From G963667145 sp963676515 [NCBI: Candidatus Cloacimonadota bacterium] (GTDB taxonomy: Bacteria; Cloacimonadota; Cloacimonadia; G963667145): a stretch of 64,000 nt of DNA. The DNA lies in contig OY781061.1 of the NCBI GenBank assembly GCA_963676515.1, forward strand, positions 496,001 through 560,000, in the 5' to 3' direction. Both the position numbers and the translations under genes were made by a program. Under the pieces are notes generated by a model. That model was not told the DNA's origin and searched no databases. It saw only the letters and a list, made by a program, of their open reading frames with translations. This document shows, in pieces, positions 43,250 through 52,834 of the stretch; within the stretch, counting starts at the first letter, position 1, and the number at the start of each line of letters is the position of its first letter.

Positions 43250-45091
43250 ATGAAAAATCCTTGGTCATTATCAACAACAGTTAGAAATCCAGAGAGAATA
43301 CTCCCTTTTTTAAGAGTGCTAAAAGAAATGGAGGGAGAGAAATTTGATGAAATGGGACAAAAAAAATTCCAAACTCTTTTAATTCAAAATAGACTTTATA
43401 AGCCAACAGGTTTAGATAAAAGTTTAGAATCTTATTACGAGACAGTAGAAGATAAAATGACTTTTGAACAAGCAGAAGAAATTTTTGAACATATGAGAGT
43501 TAGATCAAAAGAACTACAAAAAAGTATTGGATTAAGAGGAAGAACATCAGTTGCACCATTAACAAAAATGGGCTTAGCTGTTGCAAGAAAATCACACGGG
43601 AATGTTGAAATAACTGATTTAGGAAATGCTTTTTTAAACGGAACTCTTGATATTGGTGATATTTATTTTAGGTTTTTTATAAAATGGCAATTGCCAAATC
43701 CAGATACAACAGACTATAAACTTGAAAATGGTTATAACATAAAACCGTTTATTGGAGTTTTACACTTAATAAATCAAGTAAATCAAAAATCTTTAAGAAT
43801 TAACGAAAAAGCAAAAGGAATTAGCAAACAAGAATTTTCTTTATTTTGCCCTATTCTTATCAATTTTAAAGATATAGAAAAATATGCTGATAAAATTTTA
43901 GAATTAAGGAAAAAACAAAAAGAGAAAAGTAAACAAGAACAAAAACAAATTTTTGATAATTACAAAAATAGATTTGTTCAAGAATTTTTAAAAACTAGCA
44001 ATACAAAAGAAATTGAAAAACTTTTAAACAATCTTAAAGATTATGGTGATAATGCCATAAGATATTTTCGCTTAACTCGTTTTTTCTATATTCGTGGTGG
44101 CGGATTCTATATTGATTTAGAGCCAAGAAGAGAAGTTGAAATTCAAAATTTGTTAAATTTTGATAATGCAAAATCTAAAGATTTTGAAAGCAAAAAACAA
44201 TACTTAAATTATATGGCTAATATATCAGAGCCAAAACTTCCTTGGGAATCAAAAAAAGAATATAAAAAAATTCTTTCAAAGCTTATTGAAGATATTCAAA
44301 ATTATGAAATAAAAATAAATATTAAAACAAAAGAAATTTTGGAATACCAAAATTTTAATGAAGAAGAATTAAAAAAATACATTTCTGAATTAAGAGAATA
44401 TAGAAGAGAATTACAAAATGAAGAAAATCATCAAAAATCACAAGAAATAGGACAAATAAGTAATTATATAGAAATCCTAAATAGGTTATCTCGTGTTGAT
44501 AGAACTTTAGAAAATAGACCCGTTTTACTTGAAAAATTTTCATCACTTGGATTAAATGCATTAAATGATGTTTTGAGAATAAAACCAAATTACCCTGTTG
44601 GAGATGATAATGAACCTACTTTTACAGCTCCTGCAAACACTCCTGATATCGAATGTTATTATGAAAATTTCAATACAGTATGTGAGGTAACAATGCTTAA
44701 TGGAAGAGATCAATGGTATAATGAAGGACAACCCGTAATGAGACATTTAAGAGACTTTGAAAATAAAAACAAAGGCAAAAAATCATATTGTTTATTTATT
44801 GCTCCAAAAATTCACAGAGATACTCTAAATACTTTTTGGACATCAATAAAGTATGAATATGAGGGATCAAAACAATATATAATTCCTTTTACAATCAAGG
44901 ATTTTGTAAGCCTTTTAGAAATCCTTGTTGAAATCAAAAAAGAAGGTAAATTCTTACCACACAGAGAAATTGCTCGCTTGTATGATAAAATTATAAATAG
45001 AGCAAATAATTTTTCAGATTCTAATAAGTGGTTAAATGAAATTCCAAATGCAATTAACTCTTGGCAAAAAAGTATGACTTTTAATTCCTAA
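43250..45091 (+). CDS. AlwI-family type II (IIS) restriction endonuclease
   Basis: A 613-residue protein whose N terminus (PWSLSTTVRNPERILPFLRV and FQTLLIQNRLYKP) matches the AlwI family. The C-terminal nuclease region has TPDIECYYENF then EVTMLNGRDQ and EGQPVMRHLRDFE. These are the family's PD-(D/E)xT-like core and conserved RH. AlwI-type enzymes recognise short asymmetric sites (GGATC for AlwI itself) and cut outside them; the site here cannot be read from sequence. It lies two bases after the RadC-methyltransferase gene and five before a second methyltransferase, the expected layout for a system needing one methylase per strand. Confidence 0.8.
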   Translation: MKNPWSLSTTVRNPERILPFLRVLKEMEGEKFDEMGQKKFQTLLIQNRLYKPTGLDKSLESYYETVEDKMTFEQAEEIFEHMRVRSKELQKSIGLRGRTSVAPLTKMGLAVARKSHGNVEITDLGNAFLNGTLDIGDIYFRFFIKWQLPNPDTTDYKLENGYNIKPFIGVLHLINQVNQKSLRINEKAKGISKQEFSLFCPILINFKDIEKYADKILELRKKQKEKSKQEQKQIFDNYKNRFVQEFLKTSNTKEIEKLLNNLKDYGDNAIRYFRLTRFFYIRGGGFYIDLEPRREVEIQNLLNFDNAKSKDFESKKQYLNYMANISEPKLPWESKKEYKKILSKLIEDIQNYEIKINIKTKEILEYQNFNEEELKKYISELREYRRELQNEENHQKSQEIGQISNYIEILNRLSRVDRTLENRPVLLEKFSSLGLNALNDVLRIKPNYPVGDDNEPTFTAPANTPDIECYYENFNTVCEVTMLNGRDQWYNEGQPVMRHLRDFENKNKGKKSYCLFIAPKIHRDTLNTFWTSIKYEYEGSKQYIIPFTIKDFVSLLEILVEIKKEGKFLPHREIARLYDKIINRANNFSDSNKWLNEIPNAINSWQKSMTFNS

Positions 45092-45096
45092 AAAAT

Positions 45097-45867
45097 ATGA
45101 AAAAAAATATTATCTATAACGGAGATTGTACAGAAATACTAACAAAAAAAATTGAAGAAAATTCAATTGCTCTTGTTTTTGCTGATCCTCCTTATAACCT
45201 TTCTGGAAATGGTTTACATTGGAAAGGTAATAAAACAGGTGGAGACTGGTTTATGGTAAATGAGGAGTGGGATAAAATGACTCCTCCTGAATATATGCAA
45301 TTTACAAGAAAATGGGTTGCTGGTTGTCATAAAGCTCTGAAAAATAACGGATCAATTTATATTGCTTGTAGCTATCATAATGTTGGTGAAGTTATGATTG
45401 TTTTAAAACAATTAAACTATAAAATTAATAATATAATCACTTGGTATAAAACAAATGCAATGCCAAATATGACAAGAAGAGTTTTTACTCATGCAACTGA
45501 ATTTGTAATTTGGGCAGTAAAAGGAAAAGGTTGGATCTTTAACTATGAAAAAATCAAAGAAATTAACCCTGAAAAGCAAAAGGATGGTAGCTTAAAACAA
45601 ATGAGAGATTTTTGGGGAATGCCATTAGTTCAAGGAAAAGAAAGATTGAAAAAAGAAGATGGAAAAGCACTACATCCAACACAAAAACCCGAAGAAATGC
45701 TAAAAAGAATTATTTTAGCAAGTTCAAATAAAGGAGATGTCGTTTTAGACCCATTTATGGGGAGTGGCACAACTGCTTTTATCGCTCAAAAATATGGTCG
45801 TAACTTTATAGGAATTGAGAGAGAAACAAAATATATTGAAGCTACAAAAAAAAGATTAGGTTTATAA
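45097..45867 (+). CDS. DNA N4/N6 (beta-class) methyltransferase of the restriction system
   Basis: A 256-residue protein with the catalytic motif ADPPYNLSGNG near the N terminus (about 29-40) and the SAM-binding DPFMGSGTTAFIAQ near the C terminus (about 215-228). This is the order of beta-class N6-adenine/N4-cytosine methylases. It should protect the second strand of the asymmetric site. It is the last gene of the three-gene system; waaA follows 57 bases later on the other strand. Confidence 0.92.
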   Translation: MKKNIIYNGDCTEILTKKIEENSIALVFADPPYNLSGNGLHWKGNKTGGDWFMVNEEWDKMTPPEYMQFTRKWVAGCHKALKNNGSIYIACSYHNVGEVMIVLKQLNYKINNIITWYKTNAMPNMTRRVFTHATEFVIWAVKGKGWIFNYEKIKEINPEKQKDGSLKQMRDFWGMPLVQGKERLKKEDGKALHPTQKPEEMLKRIILASSNKGDVVLDPFMGSGTTAFIAQKYGRNFIGIERETKYIEATKKRLGL

Positions 45868-45924
45868 ATTTAAAGCTTAATGTCAAGACCTAATCACCAA
45901 TTCACCTAACATAGTAAGAATTTT

Positions 45925-47196
45925 CTAAAAGGCAAAAGCGAGATTTTTTTCATCCAGCTCTGCCAGAATCTCCCTGACTATCTTCTGTGTAGCTCCTGCG
46001 TGACTCTGGACGAAATCGGCACAAGCTTTCCGCTGAGAGACAAACTTTTCCCTATCGCTCAAGAACTCCCCGAGGAGCTTTTCCGCCTGCTGAGTATCGC
46101 TAAGAACCGTAGCTCCTCCCGCCAACACCAGCTGTTCCGCCTCGTGCGAGCTGTGGAATTTGTCACCAAAGAGTAGCAATGGTGCAAACACCGCCGCTTC
46201 CACGACATTGTGCAGACCATAGCCAGCAAAGCCTCCGCCGACATAAGATATCTGAGCCAATCTGTATAGCCCCGAGAGCTTCCCGATGCTGTCCACCACC
46301 ACCACTTGAGGGCTATCCCCTTCTCTGAGCTGAGAGTATGGCACACTACCAGCAAAGGCTGACAAAAATTGCGACACAAATCGCAAATCGTGAGGAGCTA
46401 AAATAACCTTGAAGTTCGCAAATCGTTGCAAGATGCTTTGCAAAGCTGGGAATAAAACTTTGCTTCCCTGCGGCCAGATGCTACCAGCGATAAAAACAGT
46501 GTCTGCCGGAGAGTAATCCAAAGGCATGCTAAACTTTTCCTGTGAAGCAGCGATGGTCAAATCGTATTTGGTGTCGCCACAGACGACCATTTTCCCCTGA
46601 TAGATGTTAGCCAGACGAGAGCTGTCCTCTTGTGAAATAGGGAACATCGCATCGATATTGGCGTAAAGTTTGCGATGGAAAAAAGCCGAGAGACCTTTGT
46701 CACGACCAGAAAGTTTGGTGAGCGTCGCACAGCTGAGGAAAACCTTTATTCCCCTTTTTTTGGCTTGCAAAAGGTGGTTTGCCCACACATCCAGTTTGGA
46801 TATTAGCCAAAATTTGGGCTCGATGATGTCAAAAAACTTTTTGGCGTTTGCCTGTGTGTCCAGCGGTAAATAGGTCTTGACATCTATCAGTTGATGGTCT
46901 GCACCCACGAAATCGTAGCCCGACGGAGAGAAAAAACTGACCACTACCACCAAGCGAGGATTCCCCTTTTTCAGCGCGGAAACTATTGGCTCTGCTTGTA
47001 GCCATTCTCCCACGGAAGTGCTATGCACCAGCATTCGCGGTCTTTGAGCATCGTACTTACGCAGATCTTTTTGCAGTCTGGCAAATAACCCCTTGCGACT
47101 TTCCAGCCCAAGAGCGAGCTTTTTGGCAAAAATCTTGCCCACTGGTAAAGCCAGCAAAGCCAAGGGCAACAAAATATAATTGTAGAGCCAAATCAT
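45925..47196 (-). CDS. waaA: 3-deoxy-D-manno-octulosonic acid (KDO) transferase WaaA
   Basis: About 423 residues: N-terminal membrane anchor (first 25), then the GT30 fold with VHSTSVGEWLQAEPIV, SKLDVWANHL, and the C-terminal SYVGGGFAGYGLHNVVEAA typical of KdtA. It adds KDO to lipid A precursor at the inner membrane. I start at the ATG at 47196, which overlaps the heptosyltransferase stop (ATGA); the frame stays open further upstream inside that gene. Its last 217 bp are duplicated twice in the neighbouring island, and its own C-terminal eight residues differ from those of both copies. Confidence 0.92.
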   Translation of the reverse strand: MIWLYNYILLPLALLALPVGKIFAKKLALGLESRKGLFARLQKDLRKYDAQRPRMLVHSTSVGEWLQAEPIVSALKKGNPRLVVVVSFFSPSGYDFVGADHQLIDVKTYLPLDTQANAKKFFDIIEPKFWLISKLDVWANHLLQAKKRGIKVFLSCATLTKLSGRDKGLSAFFHRKLYANIDAMFPISQEDSSRLANIYQGKMVVCGDTKYDLTIAASQEKFSMPLDYSPADTVFIAGSIWPQGSKVLFPALQSILQRFANFKVILAPHDLRFVSQFLSAFAGSVPYSQLREGDSPQVVVVDSIGKLSGLYRLAQISYVGGGFAGYGLHNVVEAAVFAPLLLFGDKFHSSHEAEQLVLAGGATVLSDTQQAEKLLGEFLSDREKFVSQRKACADFVQSHAGATQKIVREILAELDEKNLAFAF

Positions 47197-48179
47197 AACA
47201 CCTCTTCTATCTTCGTCATCACCATCTCCGCTGTAATGGATTGCATACATCTGAAGTGCCCCCGAGGGCAAGCAGAGAGCCCCTTGGCAGTGCAAGGGCG
47301 ACAACTCAAATCCACCTGCACCACGCGACAGTTTTCTTTGATGGGGAAAAATCCTAGCTCCTGTGTCGTGCAACCAAAAATCGCCACACAAGCTAAGTTT
47401 TGCGACTGTGCCAGATGCAGCAGTCCGCTATCGTGACAGAGCAAAAGTGCTGATTTTTTCATCAGAGCCGCTGTCTGGAGCAGGTCTAGCTTGCCGCTCA
47501 AATCTTTGATGTCGGCAGAGTTTGAGCAAAGCTCTTTCAACTTGCCAGCATCTTCTACCTCTTTTGCTCCTCCGAGGAGGATGATATTCTTGCTCGGCAA
47601 TTTGCTGATAAGCTGAGCAAACTTCCCCAGTGACCATTTTTTGGTGAAATGAGCTGCCGAAAGCGACACCAGAACTGGCTTAACTCCTCTACTGTATTCT
47701 TGCACAGAGAGAGCGTCTGAGGGTGAGAAGCTGATAAAGTAAGCTGGATGCTCAAGCAAATCTAACCCTGCACAAGCATCATAGTAACGCTGATAAATCG
47801 GCTTGGCTTTTCGCAAAAAGTTGAGACCAAACTTGGTAAGTAGCCAGCGGCGAAAATATGGTTTGGCATAAACTCGCTTCTGGGAAGCCACTCCACACCT
47901 AAGATAGCGAGAACGCAGACTGTTATGCAGATCGATGAGCAGATCGTATTTCTCAGCTTTCAGCCGCCTTTTCAGAGTCCGCAGAGTCGTCTTGCTCTTG
48001 TCATAGCCTAGCGTCTGGTCTATGTCTGGGCAATTCTCCAGCAAAGGGACAAACTCTTGCTTGGTCAGGTAATCAATCCTAGCCTGAGGAAATCTCTGCC
48101 GCAGACTCTTGACCACTGGCGTGGTGATGATGATGTCCCCTATCGAACTAAAACGAATAAGCAAAATTTTTTTCACCAA
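47193..48179 (-). CDS. Heptosyltransferase, GT9 family (WaaF/WaaC-like)
   Basis: A 328-residue GT-B protein with the N-terminal KILLIRFSSIGDIIITTPVV signature, LIDLHNSLRSR, and the C-terminal nucleotide-sugar site CHDSGLLHLA...VAIFGCTTQELGF. It transfers ADP-heptose to the LPS inner core in the cytoplasm. Whether it adds the first or second heptose cannot be told. The pair with waaA and the gmhB-like gene point to a heptose-containing core. Confidence 0.9.
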   Translation of the reverse strand: MVKKILLIRFSSIGDIIITTPVVKSLRQRFPQARIDYLTKQEFVPLLENCPDIDQTLGYDKSKTTLRTLKRRLKAEKYDLLIDLHNSLRSRYLRCGVASQKRVYAKPYFRRWLLTKFGLNFLRKAKPIYQRYYDACAGLDLLEHPAYFISFSPSDALSVQEYSRGVKPVLVSLSAAHFTKKWSLGKFAQLISKLPSKNIILLGGAKEVEDAGKLKELCSNSADIKDLSGKLDLLQTAALMKKSALLLCHDSGLLHLAQSQNLACVAIFGCTTQELGFFPIKENCRVVQVDLSCRPCTAKGLSACPRGHFRCMQSITAEMVMTKIEEVL

Positions 48180-48300
48180 CTTGTTACTCTCCTATTTTCT
48201 TTATCTACAATCGTTTAGAGCGATTTTCGTCAAACTATCCGTAAAAATCTGCTTCCCGTGTAATGTCCAACTTTTGCAAAAACTTTTCATCTTTACTCTT

Positions 48301-50883
48301 TTAGAAGTTAAAAACCAACTTCGTGTAAAACTCTGGCTGGTAGTCACTTTGCACTTCATCTTTTTCCCAACGAGCTCCCATCTCTAGCTCGCTAGACAGA
48401 TTCCCCAGCAGAGTCAAGACTCTGGGCACTACGCCCACACCAAAGCTGGTGCTTTGTTCATCGCTGAGAGTAGACAGCTCTTCCCTATCGTACTCGGCGA
48501 AAAGTTTTATTGCCAAATCTCGCCAAAAAATGCTCGGCGACCACAGCCCTTTATTTATTTTCCAGAACCTCTGCATATAGTAAAGAGACGCTTTTTTCTC
48601 TCGCTCTTCCCAACTCAAACTCTCGCTGGCAATTTTGTCCGTCTCTGCCTGAAGCACGATTTTGGCTGTGGAGAAATAGTGCGAATAATTAATGGCACTG
48701 GCGATGTCGTCCTCATCGTCACAAGTAGCGGTGATGTCCAGATAGTCGTAAGGGAGCTGAAATACGAGCTTTATCCCCGTGAACCACTCCTGCTGCCTGT
48801 GCTGAGTGTTATTTACTTGCGTTTCTTCGTCCGTGTAACCGCCCACGATGTATGCCGAGCTGAGTCCGAAATCTACCGAGCTATATATAGGCAAATAAGA
48901 TTGCAGTAAGAAATCGTCGCTTTGATAGCTTACACTGAAGATGAACGGATCGAAAATGGTGGTCAGGGCGCTCAGCGAGAACTGCTCGCCATATGAGAAC
49001 AAATATTCCGTCGTTCCCAAGATGTCCGCTCCTTGCTGGAGAAGCGGCGAGAGTCTAATGTCGGGAATCAAGATAGATGCCAAGTTCCGCAAAACGGCGT
49101 TGCCCTCTGCTGTGTACTGCCAATCTTCCATCGCGAACTGCTTCTCTTTTTCGTTTGCAGGTGGTGCGAACTCTTCGCTTTGCAGGGTGTCACAGCACAA
49201 ACGGTAGCCGTCTTTGCCCAAACCTAAGTAGTAAACCAAACCTCGGTCTATGCTCACTGACTGAGCGAACTCGGCAGTTATGAGCTTGGTCACCTGCATA
49301 GAGTGCATGTCACAGCGGTATCCTGCCAGTGTCCCGTCGTAGTTGGCGGTGTAGCACATTTTGCCTGCCTCTAGCTGTGCATCCGCCTCTGTCCACACAG
49401 AGTTCAGCATGCTGGTCATTTCCCCTTGCTCATCGCTCCAGCGATACAGTCCCAGAGAGCCGAGCTCCGTCTTGGCTGTGAAGACGAACTCCCGAGAGTC
49501 ACGAGCCATCTGCGAGATGTATTTGTCGCTTGTCAGTAACAACTTGGGTCTCTCATCGCCTTTCTTGTGATAGAGCTGGCTTCCGTAGGTGTCTGGGTTT
49601 TCCAAGCTATAATAGATGTTTGCTCCTGTGTCCACGGCGAAACTCTGGATGTCGTCAGCGATTACCCGCTCTTCTTTATTTCTCTGCAAATCCAGACAGT
49701 AGAGCTCTTTACGGATGCCTGTGCCCATCTGGTCGATGTTGGCAAAGCCACTTTTCTGGACAGGTTTGCGGTAATACAGCTTACCATCTGCCACCTGAAA
49801 AGAGTAATCTGTGCCATAAGTGAGATTTTTCAGGAAATAAGATTTCCCTCTTTGCCAGCGGTAGAGCTTGGCTATCGGGATGTCGGAAGCTGGATAGTCC
49901 ATCACGGTGTAATAGCAAACTCCGCCTTGCACTGCATATTCCAAGATGTTGCCCGCTTTCACTCCCTCTAGCTCCTTGCTCTGGTCGCTATGGACTGCTG
50001 GCAAGTCGTCCATCGCCTGCTGATAGAGGGTGGCAAAATCTTCCCCAAAAACGGACTCGGCGACATCGTCCATATAGAAAGAGGGGAAGAGGATATTCAA
50101 AATTCCCGCTACTCCTTGATTGTCCACGCCTCGCACATAGCTGGCTAAGCGATTTTCTCCGTAAGTTCGGGAGAGATAATCCATCAGCAGTCCACCATAC
50201 ATATATTTTGCTGAAGCGGGGAATTTGCTTGCGTCGTAAAAAGTCAGCTCTTGCAAATCGGGTGTTTCGCCAAGAAACTTTTGCGAGCCAGCGATAGCCT
50301 CGAAGATGCCGTTGTTTAGCCTGCCCTCGTTAGGAGCAATCTGCGATTCGCTGTAGACGGTGTAGCCTTCCAGTAGCCACAGTGGTTGATAGATATTGGG
50401 GCTGACCCAGTTACCCAAGATTGCTGCCAAGAAATTGCCCTCTCTGGCGGACATCTGAGCGATGTGCGTGTACTCGTGGACTCCCACCACCCGATACCAG
50501 CTCTGTGCCCACACGAAATCGTCCGCCCGTATCTTGGCGGAGTACAAAGAAATTTTGGGCTTGAGCGGATTTGCATAGCCGTTAGCTTCCCCCACATCTT
50601 GGAATACTACGGGGATTTTCTGCTTTATCTGCTTTGCGGTGAATAACTTAGGAAGCTCCAAAAAGTGGTAGCCCAGATTAAAAGCTCCCGTGCCGCTAAA
50701 GCCTGTCAAGGAGTCCACGCGTCCCTTGTATTTCTCCAAAAAGTAAAGCCCTTTTATGGCTTGTGCTTTGTTTGGCTTTTGGTAATAACCCTGAAAGTGC
50801 TCGCTGGAGATGTACTCCCAGTTCCAAAAAGCTCCGAACAAAAAAGTCGGAAAGAAAAGGAAAAGCAAGACCTTCTTATTCAA
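48301..50883 (-). CDS. Secreted gluzincin metalloprotease fused to beta-propeller and outer-membrane barrel
   Basis: An 860-residue protein. It has a signal peptide (about 1-17) and a zinc protease domain with HEYTH (136-140) and downstream Glu172 in WLLEGYTVYSE, the HExxH...E pattern. Beta-propeller-like blades follow (about 300-560, with repeated YRW/YCLD/YYS... elements). A beta-rich C-terminal region ending in KLVFNF is expected to be an outer-membrane barrel. The start is TTG at 50883, one base after the stop of the permease gene, with AGGAG six bases upstream. The function is unknown; the layout suggests a protease displayed at the cell surface or in the periplasm. Confidence 0.75.
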   Translation of the reverse strand: MNKKVLLFLFFPTFLFGAFWNWEYISSEHFQGYYQKPNKAQAIKGLYFLEKYKGRVDSLTGFSGTGAFNLGYHFLELPKLFTAKQIKQKIPVVFQDVGEANGYANPLKPKISLYSAKIRADDFVWAQSWYRVVGVHEYTHIAQMSAREGNFLAAILGNWVSPNIYQPLWLLEGYTVYSESQIAPNEGRLNNGIFEAIAGSQKFLGETPDLQELTFYDASKFPASAKYMYGGLLMDYLSRTYGENRLASYVRGVDNQGVAGILNILFPSFYMDDVAESVFGEDFATLYQQAMDDLPAVHSDQSKELEGVKAGNILEYAVQGGVCYYTVMDYPASDIPIAKLYRWQRGKSYFLKNLTYGTDYSFQVADGKLYYRKPVQKSGFANIDQMGTGIRKELYCLDLQRNKEERVIADDIQSFAVDTGANIYYSLENPDTYGSQLYHKKGDERPKLLLTSDKYISQMARDSREFVFTAKTELGSLGLYRWSDEQGEMTSMLNSVWTEADAQLEAGKMCYTANYDGTLAGYRCDMHSMQVTKLITAEFAQSVSIDRGLVYYLGLGKDGYRLCCDTLQSEEFAPPANEKEKQFAMEDWQYTAEGNAVLRNLASILIPDIRLSPLLQQGADILGTTEYLFSYGEQFSLSALTTIFDPFIFSVSYQSDDFLLQSYLPIYSSVDFGLSSAYIVGGYTDEETQVNNTQHRQQEWFTGIKLVFQLPYDYLDITATCDDEDDIASAINYSHYFSTAKIVLQAETDKIASESLSWEEREKKASLYYMQRFWKINKGLWSPSIFWRDLAIKLFAEYDREELSTLSDEQSTSFGVGVVPRVLTLLGNLSSELEMGARWEKDEVQSDYQPEFYTKLVFNF

Positions 50884-50884
50884 A

Positions 50885-52744
50885 CTATCTCCTGCGAGAT
50901 GCCAAAATCAGGACATCTTTCAAGTCAGATTCCGAAGTAGCTCTCATCCATCTTTGCTCAAAAGAGCGGTTCTGCACGATTTGTGCCAAAGCTGCCAGAG
51001 CTTTCAGGTGGTAAATCCGCATATCCATCGAGCCTGCCAAAGCGAAGACCGCTTGCACATTCGCTTGACCATCGCCAAAATCGATGCCTTGCCGACACCT
51101 TACTATCACCAACTCGAAAAGATTTTCGCCTTCCAAGATGATGTGCGGAATTGCCAAAAATGAGCTGATGAGAGTGCTGCCGATTTCCTCTCGCTCCTTC
51201 AATTTCTCCAGATAGTAGCTTTTGTCTGCTCCGAGTCGCTCCGCTAGTTTCTCGCTTACCATCTCCAGAGCTGTCTTCTGGGTGACGGAAGCAGGAATAT
51301 CCAAAACGCTCGCTTTTAGCACCGTTTCGTCGAAGAAGTCGGTGATGATTTCTTCCCTTTGCAAGAGGATGTTTCGTAGCTCCTCAGAAAAATTTTTACT
51401 CCGCAATTTTTTGCCGATGATTCTGTCCACGATATTTTGCAAAACATAAGCTCTATCTGAGTGCTGCCTGCCGTAGCACCAATACCAAAGTAAACTCAGA
51501 GCGATGAAACCTGCAGAGATGCTCAAAGGAACTGTGCCCATCTCAAAGATGAGAAAAGCGTAGGCGATGAGCCCAAAAATTTGCACCCAAGGATAAAAAG
51601 GCGATTTGAACTTGGGACGGTAGTTACTCATTTTGCTCTCTCGCATCACTATCAACACTAGGTTGGACGCCGCAAACAGCAAGATTTTTAGCGTGGAGGC
51701 GGTTTTTATGAGCATTTGCAAATCCAGAAAAAGGATAACCACGATCATAAACGCAGAGGTTGCCACTATAGCGAAGACGGGCGTCTGCCCTTTGCCTGCC
51801 AACTTACCGAACTTCTCGGGCAGGAGATTGTCTTTTGCCATCGCCATGGGAGTCCGAGAAGCCGCCATGATGCCCGCATTACCTGTGGAGATGAAAGCCA
51901 AAAGTGCAGCCACTGCCAAGATCATCCCGCCTGCTGGTCCCATAAAGACGGTGGCAGCATCCGAGATCGGTGTGAGAGAGGGCATCCCCTGTTTGATGAT
52001 GTCACCTTGCAAAACGCCCACAGTGATAAAGACCACCAAAACATAAAAGATAGTCACCACCACGAAGGCAGAAATCATCCCAAAGGGAAGGTTGAGAGTC
52101 ACATTTTTCGTTTCCTCCGCGACACTCACCACCTTTGTCAAGCCTCCATACGAGACGAAAATCATCCCCACTGTGCCCAAAAGCACTCGATGCGAAGGCC
52201 AAAAATTATCGTCTGCTCTAAAATAAGAAAAGTCTACGCTGGGCAAACCAGCAACTACAAAGTAACTTAAAATTCCCAGCAAGAATAAAACCAACACTAT
52301 CTGCAATCTACCAGCGTGCTTTGCTCCGTAAATATTGAGAATCATAAAGATGATACAAAAAACTACCGCCACCAGCTTAATCTGCCACATCGGGAAATCG
52401 GGCAGAAAAATCCGCACGAAAGCTCCAATGCCCAGAAGAGCAAAAGCACTCTTGAAGCTAAGAGAGAACCACGCTGCCATCCCCGAAAGGGTACCTGCTA
52501 TTGGACCTAAACTCCTGTCTATATGGAAATAATCTCCGCCCGATTTGGGCATCGCTGTGGATAGCTCCGCTTTGGAAAAGAGTGCCGGAAGAACCAAAAC
52601 ACCTGCCAAAAAATACGCCACGAAGACACTTTTCCCGCACATTGCGTAAGCTATGGCTGGCAAGATGAACAAACCAGAGCTAATCATCGCCCCAGACGAG
52701 ATGCAAAAAATGTCCCAGAAACCTAACTCTTTCTTCAAACTCAT
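50885..52744 (-). CDS. APC-superfamily amino-acid permease with C-terminal PTS EIIA-type domain
   Basis: About 619 residues. The first 430 or so are a 12-helix APC permease (start KKELGFWDIFCISSGAMISSGLF, the APC GxG helix-1 motif). The last 150 match the EIIA(Fru/Ntr) fold, including REEIGSTLISSFLAIPHIILEG with the His that is phosphorylated in PTS proteins. In permeases such a domain probably senses a small molecule or phospho-signal. No other PTS gene is in the window. I chose the ATG at 52744, preceded by GAGGG, over one four codons earlier. Confidence 0.85.
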   Translation of the reverse strand: MSLKKELGFWDIFCISSGAMISSGLFILPAIAYAMCGKSVFVAYFLAGVLVLPALFSKAELSTAMPKSGGDYFHIDRSLGPIAGTLSGMAAWFSLSFKSAFALLGIGAFVRIFLPDFPMWQIKLVAVVFCIIFMILNIYGAKHAGRLQIVLVLFLLGILSYFVVAGLPSVDFSYFRADDNFWPSHRVLLGTVGMIFVSYGGLTKVVSVAEETKNVTLNLPFGMISAFVVVTIFYVLVVFITVGVLQGDIIKQGMPSLTPISDAATVFMGPAGGMILAVAALLAFISTGNAGIMAASRTPMAMAKDNLLPEKFGKLAGKGQTPVFAIVATSAFMIVVILFLDLQMLIKTASTLKILLFAASNLVLIVMRESKMSNYRPKFKSPFYPWVQIFGLIAYAFLIFEMGTVPLSISAGFIALSLLWYWCYGRQHSDRAYVLQNIVDRIIGKKLRSKNFSEELRNILLQREEIITDFFDETVLKASVLDIPASVTQKTALEMVSEKLAERLGADKSYYLEKLKEREEIGSTLISSFLAIPHIILEGENLFELVIVRCRQGIDFGDGQANVQAVFALAGSMDMRIYHLKALAALAQIVQNRSFEQRWMRATSESDLKDVLILASRRR

Positions 52745-52770
52745 TATTTCCCTCATTATCGAATCTTTTT

Positions 52771-52815
52771 CAAAAAAAAGACCTCAAAGAATTTCAAATT
52801 TATCCTCAAGGTCTT
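52771..52815 (-). terminator. Probable terminator of the rnf operon
   Basis: On the minus strand AAGACCT (52809-52815) pairs with AGGTCTT (52778-52784) across a long A/T-rich loop and is followed by a run of T residues. It lies 20 bases after the rnfB stop. The long loop makes it weaker than the other terminators in the window. Confidence 0.55.
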
Positions 52816-52834
52816 ATATAATAAAATCAAAAAA

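Noticed and set aside
47197-47391. Longer N terminus for waaA
   Set aside because: The extra 65 codons lie inside the heptosyltransferase gene and precede the membrane anchor; the ATGA overlap start is better.
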